Source: Urechis unicinctus | Taxonomy: Eukaryota > Annelida > Polychaeta > Xenopneusta > Urechidae | Direction: 5' to 3' | Length of the DNA stretch: 64,000 nt | Assembly: GCA_034190875.2 (NCBI GenBank) | Contig: CM067348.1 | Span: forward strand, 5,253,427-5,317,426 | Shown here: one piece after another, positions 1-10,325 of the stretch | Layout: the number at the start of each line of letters is the position of its first letter | Numbering within the stretch: position 1 is the stretch's first letter | The notes under the pieces: generated by a model | Seen by the model: the letters and a program-made list of their open reading frames with translations, nothing else | What the model was told of the DNA's origin: nothing | Databases searched by the model: none | Made by a program: the position numbers and the translations under genes

Positions 1-3000
1 AGCTTACGTTGTGCGATGTGCTGTTTACGTAGCTCAGTAGCTTGCTTTGCGACATGTGCTGTTTACGTGCCTCAGCTTGACTTTCAGCTACTGTTGTGAT
101 ATTTGCTGTTAGCTTGACGTTGTGACTGTTTATGTTGCTGTGATGAGCTGATACGTTTACTCCATGAGCTTATGTTGTGACATGTGCTGTGCATTGAACT
201 CACTGCCTATGTTATGGATTTGCTTAGCCTGACTGTGACAGCTTCTGTTGTGACATGTGCTGTTTACGTAGCTCAGTTGCTTGCGTTGCAACATGTGCTG
301 TTTACGTGCCACAGCCGTTTATGTTGTGACAGGTGCTGTTAGCTTGACTGTGACAGCTACTGTTGTGACATGTGCTGGTTGCGTAACCCAAGAGCTTACG
401 TTGTGCGATGCGCTGTTTACGTAGCTCAGTAGCTTGCGTTGCGACATGTGCTGTTTACGTGCCACAGCCGTTTATGTTGTGACAAGTGCTGTTAGCTTGA
501 CTGTGACAGCTACTGTTGTGACATGTGCTGGTTGCGTAACCCAAGAGCTTACGTTGTGCGATGCGCTGTTTACGTAGCTCAGTAGCTTGCGTTGCGACAT
601 GTGCTGTTTACGTGCCTCAGCTACTTTCGTTGTGATATTTGCTGTTAGCTTGACTGTGACAGTTTATGTTGTGAGATGAGCTGATACGTACTCCATGAGC
701 TTACGTTGTGACATGTGCTGTGCATTGAACTCAGCGGCCTATGTTATGGCCTTTGCTGTTAGCTTGACTATGACAGCTTCTGTTGTGACATGTGCTGTCT
801 ACGTAGCTCAGTAGCTTGCGTTGCAACATGTGCTGTTTACGTGCCACAGCCGTTTATGTTGTGACCGGTGCTGTTAGCTTGACTGTGACAGCTACTGTTG
901 TGACATGTGCTGGTTGCGTAACCCAAAAGCTTACGTTGTGCGATGTGCTGTTTACGTAGCTCAGTAGATTGCGTTGCGACATGTGCTGTTTACGTGCAAC
1001 AGCCGTTTATGTTGTGACAAGTGCTGTTAGCTTGATTGTGACAGCTACTGTTGTGACATGTGCTGGTTGCGTAACCCAAAAGCTTACGTTGTGCGATGCG
1101 CTGTTTACGTAGCTCAGTAGCTTGCGTTGCGACATGTGCTGTTTACGTGCCTCAGCTACTTTCGTTGTGATATTTGCTGTTAGCTTGACTGTGACAGTTT
1201 ATGTTGTGAGATGAGCTGATACGTACTCCATGAGCTTACGTTGTGACATGTGCTGTGCATTGAACTCAGCTGCCAATGTTAGCTGTTACTGACTGTGCGC
1301 TTCTGGTGTGACATGTGCTGTTTACGTAGCTCAGTAGCTTGCGTTGCAACATGTGCTGTTTACGTGCCACAGCCGTTTATGTTGTGACAAGTGCTGTTAG
1401 CTTGACTGTGACAGCTACTGTTGTGACATGTGCTGGTTGCGTAACCCAAGAGCTTACGTTGTGCAATGTGCTGTTTACGTAGCTCAGTAGCTTGCGTTGC
1501 GACATGTGCTGTTTACGTGCCACAGCCGTTTATGTTGTGACAAGTGCTGTTAGCTTGATTGTGACAGCTACTGTTGTGACATGTGCTGGTTTCGTAACCC
1601 AAGAGCTTACGTTGTGCAATGTGCTGTTTACGTAGCTCAGTAGCTCAGTAGCTTGCGTTGCGACATGTGCTGTTTACGTGCCTCAGCTACTTTCGTTGAC
1701 AAGTGCTGTTTTTGACTGTGACAGCTTGACTGTGACAGTTTGGTTGTTGTGAGATGAGCTACGTACTCCATGAGCTTATGTTGTGACATGTGCTGTGCAT
1801 TGAACTCAGCTGCCTATGTTATGGCCTTTGCTGTTAGCCTGACTGTGACAGCTTTGTGACATGCTGGTTGTAACCCAAGATACGTTGTGCGATGCGCTGT
1901 TTACGTAGCTCAGTAGCTTGCGTTGCGACATGTGCTGTTTACGTGCCACAGCCGTTTATGTTGTGACAAGTGCTGTTAGCTTGATTGTGACAGCTACTGT
2001 TGTGACATGTGCTGGTTTCGTAACCCAAGAGCTTACGTTGTGCAATGTGCTGTTTACGTAGCTCAGTAGCTTGCGTTGCGACATGTGCTGTTTACGTGCC
2101 TCAGCTACTTTCGTTGTGATATTTGCTGTTAGCTTGACTGTGACAGTTTATGTTGTGAGATGAGCTGAACGTACTCCATGAGCTTATGTTGTGACATGTG
2201 CTGTGCATTGAACTCAGCTGCCTATGTTATGGCCTTTGCTGTTAGCCTGACTGTGACAGCTTCTGTTGTGACATGTGCTGTTTACGTAGCTCAGTAGCTT
2301 GCGTTGCAACATGTGCTGTTTACGTGCCACAGCCGTTTATGTTGTGACAAGTGCTGTTAGCTTGACTGTGACAGCTACTGTTGTGACATGTGCTGGTTGC
2401 GTAACCCAAGAGCTTACGTTGTGCGATGTGCTGTTTACGTAGCTCAGTAGCTTGCGTTGCGACATGTGCTGTTTACGTGCCACAGCCGTTTATGTTGTGA
2501 CAAGTGCTGTTAGCTTGACTGTGACAGCTACTGTTGTGTGACATGTGCTGGTTGCGTAACCCAAGCTTACGTTGTGCGATGCGCTGTTTACGTAGCTCAG
2601 TAGCTTGCGTTGCGACATGTGCTGTTTACGTGCCACAGCCGTTTATGTTGTGACAAGTGCTGTTGTTAGCTTGATTGTGACAGCTACTGTTGTGACATGT
2701 GCTGTTTCGTAACCCAAGAGCTTACGTTGTTGTGCAATGTGCTGTTTACGTAGCTCAGTAGCTTGCGTTTGCGACATGTTGCTGTTTACGTGCCTCAGCT
2801 ACATTTCGTTGTGCCACAGCCGTTGCTGTTAGACAAGTGCTGTTAGCTTGACTGTGACAGCTACTGTTGTGACATGTGCTGGTTACGTAACCCAAGAGCT
2901 TACGTTGTGCGATATGCTGTTTACGTAGCTCAGTAGCTTGCGTTGCGACATGTGCTGTTAGCCTGTGCCACAGCCGTTGTGACATGTGCTGTTACGTGAC

Positions 3001-4110
3001 TCAGTAGCTTGCTGGTTGCAAACATGTGCTTGACTGCCACAGCGTTTATGTTGTGACAGTGCTGTTGTTTGCTTGAACTGTGACAGCTACTGTTGTGACA
3101 TGTGCTGTTAGCTTGACGTGTGACAGCTTACTGTTGTGAGAGCTTGCGTAACCCAAGAGCTTACGTTGTGCGATGCGCTGTTTACGTAGCTCAGTAGCTT
3201 GCGTTGCGACATGTGCTGTTTACGTGCCACAGCCGTTTATGTTGTGACAAGTGCTGTTAGCTTGACTGTGACAGCTACTGTTGTGACATGTGCTGGTTGC
3301 GTAACCCAAGAGCTTACGTTGTGCGATGTGCTGTTTACGTAGCTCAGTAGCTTGCGTTGCGACATGTGCTGTTTACGTGCCACAGCCGTTTATGTTGTGA
3401 CAAGTGCTGTTAGCTTGACTGTGACAGCTACTGTTGTGACATGTGCTGGTTGCGTAACCCAAGAGCTTACGTTGTGCGATGCGCTGTTTACGTAGCTCAG
3501 TAGCTTGCGTTGCGACATGTGCTGTTTACGTGCCACAGCCGTTTATGTTGTGACAAGTGCTGTTAGCTTGACTGTGACAGCTACTGTTGTGACATGTGCT
3601 GGTTGCGTAACCCAAGAGCTTACGTTGTGCGATGCGCTGTTTACGTAGCTCAGTAGCTTGCGTTGCGACATGTGCTGTTTACGTGCCTCAGCTACTTTCG
3701 TTGTGATATTTGCTGTTAGCTTGACTGTGACAGTTTATGTTGTGAGATGAGCTGATACGTACTCCATGAGCTTACGTTGTGACATGTGCTGTGCATTGAA
3801 CTCAGCTGCCTATGTTATGGCCTTTGCTGTTAGCTTGATTGTGACAGCTTCTGTTGTGACATGAGCTGTTTACGTGGCTGAGTAGCTTGCGTTGCCACAT
3901 ATGCTGTTTACGTGCCACAGCCGTTTATGTTGTGACAAGTGCTGTTGGTGTGACTGTGACAGCTACTGTTGTGACATGTGCTGGTTTCGTAACTTAAGAG
4001 CTTACGTTGTGCGATGTGCTGTTCATTTAACTCAGCTGATTAAGGTATGACATTTGCTGTTAGCTTGATTGTGACAGCTACTTTTGTGACTTGTGCTGTT
4101 TACGTAACCC
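1..4110. repeat. Higher-order satellite array (153-bp unit)
   Basis: The whole stretch is one tandem array of related segments built around 'ttgtgacatgtgctg', 'tttacgtagctcagtag' and 'cgtaacccaagagcttacg'. The last anchor recurs at about 391, 544, 926, 1079, 1449, 1602, 2028, 2409, 2562, 3156, 3309, 3462 and 3615. This gives a precise 153-bp unit alternating with a longer unit of roughly 370-382 bp, so much of the array has a 520-535 bp higher-order period. The long unit adds a 'tactttcgttgtgatatttgctg…ctccatgagctta…gcattgaactcagc' segment. Each unit is itself a chain of roughly 30-bp degenerate subrepeats. From 3156 to 3615 the short unit runs alone. The array starts before base 1 and breaks down into unique sequence near 4110. 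The open frame at 2755-2985 is a by-product of the repeat, not a gene. Confidence 0.95.
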
Positions 4111-4118
4111 AATGTGGC

Positions 4119-4815
4119 GACTAATAGGGGACAACCTGGGTTGCGACTTGTGACGGTGGACAATGGGATCCAGGTGGTTGAGTAGATCGGTCCCTGTGAT
4201 ATCATGTCTGCAGCACATTACTCTGGTCCGGATTTCGCCTAGACTTGCCCTGGGATATTATTTGCATTTTTATCTTTTTCATCATCATCCACTTGTATGT
4301 CCCTCTTTTCGTCCGTTTATCCTAAAAGGCGGCTGCTTAATCAGGTCGATCTTATGTTATAACCTTTATTGGCACCATATAACACATGAGAGTTGGTGTG
4401 CCGTTGAACCCTATACTTACCTTTCCTTACCTTTCTTGTCACCATATAACACATGAGTGTTGGTGTGCCGTTGAACCTTATACTTACCTTACCTTCCAGT
4501 CAATCGGCTGGTGGTGACTTGCCCTAGGATAATCGTTTCCATTTTATTTTTTCCATATCCATTGTCATTTATCCTAGAAGGCGGCTGCTTAATCAGGTCA
4601 ATCGGATCTATTAATCTTTCTTGGCAATATATAAATAATGAGTTTTGGTGCGCCGTTTAACCCTATATTTACCATTACCTTTATCCATCTCCATTTAATT
4701 TACCCTAGAAGGCGGCGGCTTAATCAGGTCAATCGTATCTATAAACCTTTCTTGGCACCATAACATGTGTTTGTTGGTGTGCGTTAAACCCTATACTCAC
4801 CCACTCACTCATTGT
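4119..4815 (+). repeat. Cluster of (CACT)n-tailed dispersed repeat copies
   Basis: Several partial copies of one dispersed repeat lie head to tail. The head module ('gtggacaatgggatccaggtgg', from about 4156) leads into a body ('cctaraaggcggctgcttaatcaggtc') near 4322, 4570 and 4707. The 3' end reads 'ttggtgtgccgttaaaccctata' and runs into (CACT)n, as at 4797-4812. Further copies are at 5300-5660 and 5785-5962. Identical ends with a short tandem tail are typical of SINEs or 5'-truncated LINE 3' ends copied by a LINE. No coding capacity is seen. I associate this kind of tail and the 'gtgggtccgggg' module with mollusc repeats; that is recollection, not a search. Confidence 0.75.
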
Positions 4816-5150
4816 TCGCTGCAACCGAATTGCTCCTCGCCCAGCTGCGGCGCCACGATCTCCGAATTTTGTCATCCAGTATTCTTTCCAAGAACTTCAT
4901 CATTTGAGATAGTAGCTTGATTCCTCTGTATTTGCCGCATTCGTGGATGTTACCTTTGTAGATTCTAGCCAGTCATCTGGGATTCGCTTCTCTCTCCATA
5001 TTGCTGACAATACTCTGTGCAGCCACGATATCCCTCTTTCTCTCCAAGATCTAGTACCTTCTCCAGTGCGATTTCATGTAGTTCTGCAGCTTTTCTCTTC
5101 TTCATCTGCCTTATCGCCGTCTTAACTTCTGGTAGTGTAATCTCCTCCTG
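4815..5150 (-). pseudogene. RTE/Proto2-like non-LTR reverse transcriptase fragment
   Basis: Translation of the minus strand from about 5150 downward gives EEITLPEVKTAIRQMKKRKAA, the usual start of the non-LTR RT domain ('…KSGKAAGPDG'). It is followed in other frames by WLHRVLSAIWRE, RIPDDWLESTKV and then IHECGKYRGIKLLSQMMKFL, which matches the 'NYRGIKLLSHTMK..ERIL' motif typical of RTE-like LINEs. The frame changes at least twice and the catalytic FADD region is absent. It is therefore a short, dead fragment of the N-terminal RT fingers, about 110 residues. It sits between two copies of the (CACT)n-tailed repeat, in the opposite orientation. RT identity is secure; the clade is inferred from the GIKLLS-type motif. 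Confidence 0.7.
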
Positions 5151-5660
5151 AGGACCCCCTGTGGGTCCGGGGATAGAATAGGCCCGCTGTACCCTCCTGC
5201 ATATCGTAAGATGTGACTAATAGGGGGAAGCCTGTTGGCCGCCCCTCCGTGGGTCCAGGGGTAGAATAGTCCCACTGCATCCCTCTGCATGTCGTAAATC
5301 ACAGGGGGCAACCTGTCGGTCGTGGTTTGCGACTCGTATTGGTGGACAATGAGATCCAGGTGGATGAGTGGAGCAGTCCTTTTGACGGCCATATCTGCAT
5401 CACACTACTCTGGCCCGGATTTTGCCTAGACGAGAGGGTGGAATGGCCTGGTCCAGTCAATCGACTAGTGGTGACTTGCCCTAGAATACTATTCGCATTT
5501 TTATCTTTTTTAACATCATCCACTTGTATGTCCCTCTTTTTTCCATTTATCTTAGAAGGCTGCTGCTTAATCAGGTCAAACTTATCTATTAATCTTTCTA
5601 GGCGCCATGTAACACATACGTGTTGGTGCGCCGTTAAACCCTATTCTCACTCACTCACTC
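5145..5660 (+). repeat. (CACT)n-tailed composite repeat, two head modules
   Basis: The segment starts with 'ggaccccctgtgggtccggggatagaataggcc' and 'catatcgtaagatgtgactaatag'. It repeats a shorter version of the same module at about 5240-5300 and continues with 'ggtggacaatgagatccaggtgg', the body 'cttagaaggctgctgcttaatcaggtc', and the (CACT)n tail at 5646-5660. It is the longest copy of the repeat seen in this window. Like the 5785-5962 copy, its tail ends exactly where I/Nimb-like reverse transcriptase sequence begins. Confidence 0.7.
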
Positions 5661-5784
5661 GATATGGAAAAGGCCTATGACACCACATGGAATACTGTCG
5701 GATTCGAGCAGTATGGGCCTTAAAGACCGCATGCCCGAATTTATTAAAAAATTCTTAGTAAACCGAACTTTTAAAGTCCATGGA
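5661..5784 (+). pseudogene. I/Nimb-like LINE reverse transcriptase fragment (DMEKAYDTTW box)
   Basis: The first ten codons read DMEKAYDTTW, the catalytic-aspartate box of RT in I/Nimb and Jockey-type LINEs ('DLEKAYDTTW'). After a frame change the next residues read MGLKDRMPEFIKKFLVNRTF and then KVH, matching the following thumb-side segment of the same family. The fragment is about 40 codons long and has at least one frameshift. It begins immediately after the (CACT)n tail of the preceding repeat and ends where the next repeat copy starts. This suggests the repeat inserted into, or recombined with, the LINE. Confidence 0.7.
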
Positions 5785-5962
5785 TACTATTTGCATTTTT
5801 ATCTTTTTCAACATCATCCACTTGTATGTTCCTCTTTTTTCCATCTATCTTAGAAGGCGGCTGCTTAATCAGGTCAAACTTATCTATTAACCTTTCTAGG
5901 CGCAATATAACACATGCGTGTTGGTGTGCCGTTAAACCCTATTCTCACTCACTCACTCACTC
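5785..5962 (+). repeat. (CACT)n-tailed repeat inserted in LINE remnant
   Basis: This copy of the dispersed repeat begins at 'ggatactatttgcatttttatctttttcaacatc'. It carries the body 'cttagaaggcggctgcttaatcaggtcaaac' and the 3' end 'ttggtgtgccgttaaaccctattc', and finishes in (ACTC)n at 5945-5962. It is nearly identical to the 5490-5660 copy. It separates two pieces of I/Nimb-like reverse transcriptase. Confidence 0.75.
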
Positions 5963-6128
5963 TTTTGCGGCTTTACAGGTCACTAGTGCGCTCCAAGTTG
6001 GATTATGGATGTTTCATCTATGGTTCTGTCCATCGCTCATATAAAAGAGAATTGGAGACAGGCCAAAACCAGGCTCTGAGGCTTTGTCTCGAGGCTTTCA
6101 GAACCTCTCCCATCCCCAGTCTACCATG
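5963..6128 (+). pseudogene. I/Nimb-like LINE, C-terminal RT segment
   Basis: The frame reads LLRLYRSLVRSKLDYGCFIY and soon after RLCLEAFRTSPIPSL. This matches the region after the RT palm in I/Nimb-clade LINEs ('LYRSLVRSKLDYGC.VYGS…GLRLCLGAFRTSP'). About 55 residues remain, with no stop inside the matched part. The catalytic YADD segment that should precede it is missing, replaced by the (CACT)n repeat. The reading continues for a dozen unrelated residues and stops at 6165. It is part of the same dead element as 5661-5784, which is inference from family and orientation. Confidence 0.7.
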
Positions 6129-6166
6129 GTGGGTGGGGAGCACCAGAAGAAACCTATTCATATAAT

Positions 6167-6860
6167 ATGGCTCAAAAACAAACACTGGAAAGATTAACTT
6201 CCAAACGAAATCGACCTAATGACTTGGACACGGACTCTGAAAATGAAACATATTCCTCATGGCCAAGATTCTTAGTTGTTGCTCTTTCTGATCAGGATAG
6301 ACCGTTAACATCTCTAAGCCCTTTTGCAATCAGTAAATGGATTGAGGGGTGGCTGGTGTCGCCGAAAACATTAGAAAAATACAATCTGGCAGCTTACTTA
6401 TTGAAGTTGATCGACCAGCCACGCAAGTTGCCTACTGAAATCAGTATTTCTTGCGGGCATTCAATTCAAGTCCCCTCACCGAACCCTCAACACCAAAAGA
6501 GGAGTAATTCGATGCTACGACTTAAAAGAATGTGAGGTCTCTGAAATAATTATGGAATTACAACCACAAAAAGTAATTGATGCAAAAAAAATCACAGTGA
6601 ACCGCAATGGGACTCGACAAGCCACGGGGACGGTTATCCTGACCTTTGACAGCTCTGAATTGCCAAAAGCTGTCAAGGTCGGATACTTGAATGTCTCCGT
6701 GCAGCCTTACATCCCAAACCCATTGCGCTGCTTCAAGTGCCAACGATTCGGCCATGGTTTCCACTTGCAAAAGATCAGCTGCTTGTGCAAAGTGTAACAC
6801 CCCTAAGATGACGGTCAGTCGTCAACTTGATAACAAGCGCCTTCTGGTAGCGGGTAATAA
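6167..6860 (+). pseudogene. LINE ORF1 (gag-like, CCHC zinc knuckle), frameshifted
   Basis: A start codon at 6167 opens a frame (MAQKQTLERLTSKRN…) that reads 'PRFLVVALSDQDRPLTSLSPF' in its first 50 residues, typical of I/Nimb ORF1. Near 6480-6500 the reading shifts by one and continues as KRGVIRCYDLKECEVSEI, then VTVNRNG-type and GTVILTFDSSELP sequence. It ends in a zinc knuckle, PNPLRCFKCQRFGHG. After a second shift near 6750 come CKRSAACAKCNTP residues. This is a nucleic-acid-binding ORF1 of a LINE, with the CCHC region spread over two frames. It lies directly downstream of the RT pieces, so the order RT then ORF1 implies rearrangement or two adjacent copies. The shifts make it non-functional as read. 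Confidence 0.75.
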
Positions 6861-7797
6861 AGCGCGCAACCTACCACAAATTCCCAAGTTGAGAAACTGG
6901 TATGGTTTGAGATTCATCGCCCATGGACAATACCACACATATGAATTGCCTGTAATGTATATTATCACTTTTCTAGTGCTTTTTGGTTTATTTGCAACTA
7001 TTGTAGGAACGCTGACGTTCGGGTGACCTGGAAATGTTTTCATGATTTGCTATTCTATTGGCTTATGTTCTGCAATCAATATTACCACCCCCGTTGATAT
7101 ATTCAATTGGGCTAAAACAGTGCGTACTTCGTGTTTTCGTGTCTTTCAGGTATTAACCTTTACTTTCAGTGCACAACGTTTGTCCGCTTGGTCGATCTAG
7201 TGCAGTGGTGTTTATTAACCTATATATATATATTAAGTTTTTCAGTATCATATACGTAGATTAATTGCAAAATTTCCCCCTAGCTATCCAATCATATTGG
7301 TTTCATTATTATACATACATACACATGTTTCAAACCGATGATGAGTATGAATTAACAAAATCCATCAGTTTCTATTCACTGGGATGGAAAGACAATAACA
7401 TTATATCTCCTCTATGGGTCACAACAACGGTCGTTGCGAGGAGTTTGTTATCTTGTTTATAATGTCACAGTTGTCGCCAGGTCTATTCTATCGAAGAGGC
7501 AATGATCAACCTAACGACTCCAAAGCACGAATTTCAAAGACGATTGATTCTGCATTACGGGCATGTTATGTGTTGCAGGATGTAAATAGCTAAACCTTAT
7601 GAATCATCCAAAGAGACTGGAGTCGGTTGGATTTATTCCACAGCGCAAAGTTGCATCCTCTGTAAACCACAAAATACGCAGTGAAAGGAGAAGGTATGGT
7701 TATAGATCGCCTCTTCTGTGTCTCCTGCGTAGCGACTCTCCACACGCATAGAGTAAACATCGTGTATTCATTTTTCACAGCATCATCCATGATGATT
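6861..7797. other. Non-genic stretch
   Basis: The sequence is AT-rich and unique at this scale. A short (TA)n run is near 7222. Overlapping minus-strand frames at 7590-7976 are shadows of the three-finger protein exon. Nothing else is supported. Confidence 0.5.
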
Positions 7798-8009
7798 TCA
7801 GAATGAAACCCTCCATAACAAGACGACTTCCGGTTGCGCGGCGTCTCCCGCGCTGAGCAAGGCATCCTCGCCGTTACACAGATCGGACTGACAACACAAC
7901 AGGCACTGGGATGCAGGGCCCCAGTGACATAAATCACTCTGTTCCCAGTCATCTCGCAAACTCTCACAGGGGCCACGAGTCGAACATTTCTTCTCGTACG
8001 ACATTATAC
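7798..8009 (-). CDS. Ly6/uPAR three-finger protein, last exon
   Basis: This exon completes the Ly6-like domain begun at 8511-8660. The acceptor is the AG at 8011-8010 on the minus strand ('ccactgaag|gtataatg'), and it joins the preceding donor in phase (gac g|gt). Residues read GIMSYEKKCSTRGPC, then SDLCHWGPASQCLLCCQSDL and CNG. The CC..DLCN ending is the hallmark of the Ly6/uPAR three-finger fold, where the last cysteines pair and Asn closes the domain. The frame runs on for about 20 residues to TGA at 7798. I see no convincing hydrophobic tail, so it may be secreted rather than GPI-anchored, unless a further splice supplies one. No stop or frameshift interrupts the exon. Together the two exons encode 13 cysteines. 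Family call secure; ligand and role unknown. Confidence 0.75.
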
Positions 8010-8510
8010 CTTCAGTGGACATAATAAATATAGATATTGAATAAGCTCATTTGAATATCGACATCATTCAACACATCACCGAAACTTGAAGATAAAATTA
8101 ATCAACACTTGCGGTTGTGAGCGATGATATATTTGACAATCGATCAGTAGAACTTAAAGGTATGGCTTAAATGGTTCCAATTGCTACCAGTGCAAATGCT
8201 GCTTCAAACAATCGTTGTTCTCAAGAGTCAGCAATTTCTTAATTTTAGAAAATGGTCATTTTTTCGAGCCCGGCGTTTCAGCAGTGTTGGCAGATTATCG
8301 ACATCCCTTGACTAGTATTCAGTGAAGTTAAAAAGATGGCAGCTAAATCGCAATTCACATTCTCTAGCTCAAATGACGTCACGAACACCACGATTTTGAA
8401 AAGTTTGTGCCTCAAAACAGCGATAATTTGAAAGAAGGCCGTCCAAAATATCTTTTCAAAATAAAAGTCAAAGCAATGAGGTAGGCTTGTGGTTCTTATG
8501 GGTTACTTAC
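8010..8510 (-). other. Intron of the three-finger gene
   Basis: The intron is bounded on the minus strand by 'gacg|gtaagtaacc' (donor at 8510-8509) and 'tccactgaag|gt' (acceptor at 8011-8010). It is AT-rich. A CRE-like palindrome tgacgtca occurs near 8374; no function is implied. Confidence 0.6.
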
Positions 8511-8660
8511 CGTCCTCGTGAACGATGACTTTAGTGTAGCAGGTGTCATGGACGCCCTCTATACACCTCTGGGCGAACTGCTCACCCGTGCAGTCGTCAT
8601 GGAAACACTCATTGCATTCGTAACAAGATAACTGAGAAACAGTCACGTTATTTCCAAATC
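8511..8660 (-). CDS. Ly6/uPAR three-finger protein, internal exon
   Basis: On the minus strand the exon is flanked by an acceptor ('catacag|gatttgg', AG at 8662-8661) and a consensus donor (gtaagt at 8510-8505). Residues read FGNNVTVSQLSCYECNECFH, then DDCTGEQFAQRC and DTCYTKVIVHEDG. Starting the domain with C-Y-x-C and splitting it by an intron in the middle of the fold is usual for Ly6 genes. NVT is a possible N-glycosylation site. The first-phase base must come from an upstream exon, at higher coordinates, which should carry the start codon and signal peptide; I could not place it with confidence. No disruption is seen, in contrast to the neighbouring NLR. Confidence 0.75.
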
Positions 8661-8734
8661 CTGTATGAAAACAACAGAAAGATAAACAGGAGAAAAAGAA
8701 TTTGAATGCGAAAAACAGTCATTGTCTTCATTAT

Positions 8735-8855
8735 AATCGACATCATCATCATCAGCATCATCATCAGCAGTAGCAGTATCATAATCATCATTATAATCAT
8801 CATCATCATCGTAATCATCATCATCATCATCATCATCAACAACAACAACATCTCT
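8735..8855. repeat. (ATC)n trinucleotide microsatellite
   Basis: Imperfect catcat/caac runs at about 8740-8850 lie just upstream (minus sense) of the acceptor of the three-finger exon, inside its presumed intron. They generate the poly-Asp and poly-Met open frames on the minus strand, which are not genes. Confidence 0.9.
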
Positions 8856-9155
8856 TGATCTCCCGGGCATCCTTCAAAATGTCTCCCTTTTTGTCGCGAT
8901 GTTGGAATGCTGGGAAGTGACAAAGATTGCATGACATAGGATTAGGATGGTAACAAATCATAGGAATAATCATGGCGAGAGGACCGATATACAGTTTTCC
9001 GAACATGTGAGTTAGTGATGTCATGTCCGCCATGTTACCATGGTTATTGCTGCAGGCTCAGATCAACCATCAACTGATGACATGAGATATAACTTCGGTC
9101 ACGTGAGTTGGTACAAGAAAGATCATGGGCATATCGCTCATTGTAAATAAAATCC

Positions 9156-9257
9156 GAGCGGACACCTGTGTAGAGTGGACACCTGCATAGAGCGGACACA
9201 TGAGTTGAGCGGACACCTGCATAGAGCGGACATCCGAGTTGAGCGGACTTCTATCCC
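9156..9257. repeat. 17-bp minisatellite, six copies
   Basis: Six consecutive 17-bp units start with gagcggac or gagtggac. They alternate between an '…acctgcata' type and an '…gagtt' type, so a 34-bp two-unit period is visible. Confidence 0.9.
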
Positions 9258-9259
9258 AA

Positions 9260-10070
9260 TTGATCCACACAATACCTGCGAGGGATCAGTCACCTACCTA
9301 GAACGTAACACTCAGCCGAGTTCTCTAACGCCCGTAAATAGGTTGGTTTCATTCGATATTATATTTCATCAGGAAAGTCGTTTCCCTATCTATCGTAAAA
9401 AAATTAGGAGAACAGGAAGATTAAGTCTTCGATTCGGGAAACCTCGCCCGGCTTAGAAGACAAATATGGTAACTTATCCATTTGCAGGAAGCTGACAATA
9501 TATAAGTAAAGCGTCAACAGTTGCAGATTACTGTAGAGATTTCTCATCTTGTTGTATTTGTGACCGACTGACAATACGTGTAATCCGTGGATAGAGTCAT
9601 CTGGGACTGATCAACGATTGCAATAATTTGTCAAGCTGACTTATCGCATCCAAAGAAAATAACACACTTTCTTTAACTCTGCGTGACTGGTGATCAAACA
9701 TTCCAAACGGCGACATCCGAGCTACTTCTCGGCGGTCGTTACCGACTTTAATTCAGGTCACCTGCTCCTACCGTGTTAGTGGTTAATCTTATCGACCTCT
9801 CATGAATGTGTTCCATTTGAGCAGAGGCGGTTTGACACTTCGTATGGCCCCTGATCAATACTCTCCTCTGATTCTATGTTGATCCTCTTGGTTTATTGAG
9901 GAGTGGCCCTGCCTAAATCACAAGTCTTTATTCATTACAATTTACTGTGCTTTAGGATACACAGGTAGTGAGGTGTCGATAAACAATTCATTCTAAACGG
10001 ATACACCTAAAGGAGTAATAAAGACTGTTGTTCGGGAAAAAAATACTCGGCTTACCCATACTTTTTTTTA
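9260..10070. other. Non-genic stretch
   Basis: Unique sequence with no convincing exon or repeat. The missing first exon of the three-finger gene could lie here on the minus strand, but no start with a signal peptide and donor could be supported. Confidence 0.4.
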
Positions 10071-10073
10071 TAG

Positions 10074-10325
10074 TGGTTGTCATAACGACTAGGTGTCCAG
10101 CACATCCTTAATCTGTTATAATGGTTGTCATAACGACTAGGTGCGCGGCACATCCCTATTCTGTTATAATGGTTGTCATAACGACTAGATGCACAGCACA
10201 TCCTCAATCTGTTATCATGGTTGTCATAACGACTAGGTGCGCAGCACATCCCTAATATGTTATAATGGTTGTCATAACGACTAGGTGCCCAGCACATCCT
10301 TATTCAATATAATGATTGTTAAAAG
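10074..10325. repeat. 48-bp minisatellite, about five copies
   Basis: The anchor 'tggttgtcataacgactag' recurs at 10074, 10122, 10170, 10218 and 10266, an exact 48-bp period. A decayed sixth copy is near 10312. Because 48 is a multiple of three, the minus strand carries an open frame with a 16-residue repeat (CxAPSRYDNHYN); I regard it as a by-product. Confidence 0.95.

Noticed and set aside
2755..2985. 76-codon minus-strand frame within the satellite
   Set aside because: Its sequence is just the repeat unit read backwards; adjacent units are interrupted.
7590..7976. 128-codon minus frame overlapping the three-finger exon
   Set aside because: Out of frame with the cysteine-rich domain and lacks its splice phase; a shadow.
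8643..8932. Poly-Asp and poly-Met frames
   Set aside because: Products of the ATC microsatellite in an intron.
10052..10297. Cysteine-bearing 16-residue repeat frame (minus)
   Set aside because: Follows from the 48-bp minisatellite being a multiple of three; no start context, signal peptide or splice support.
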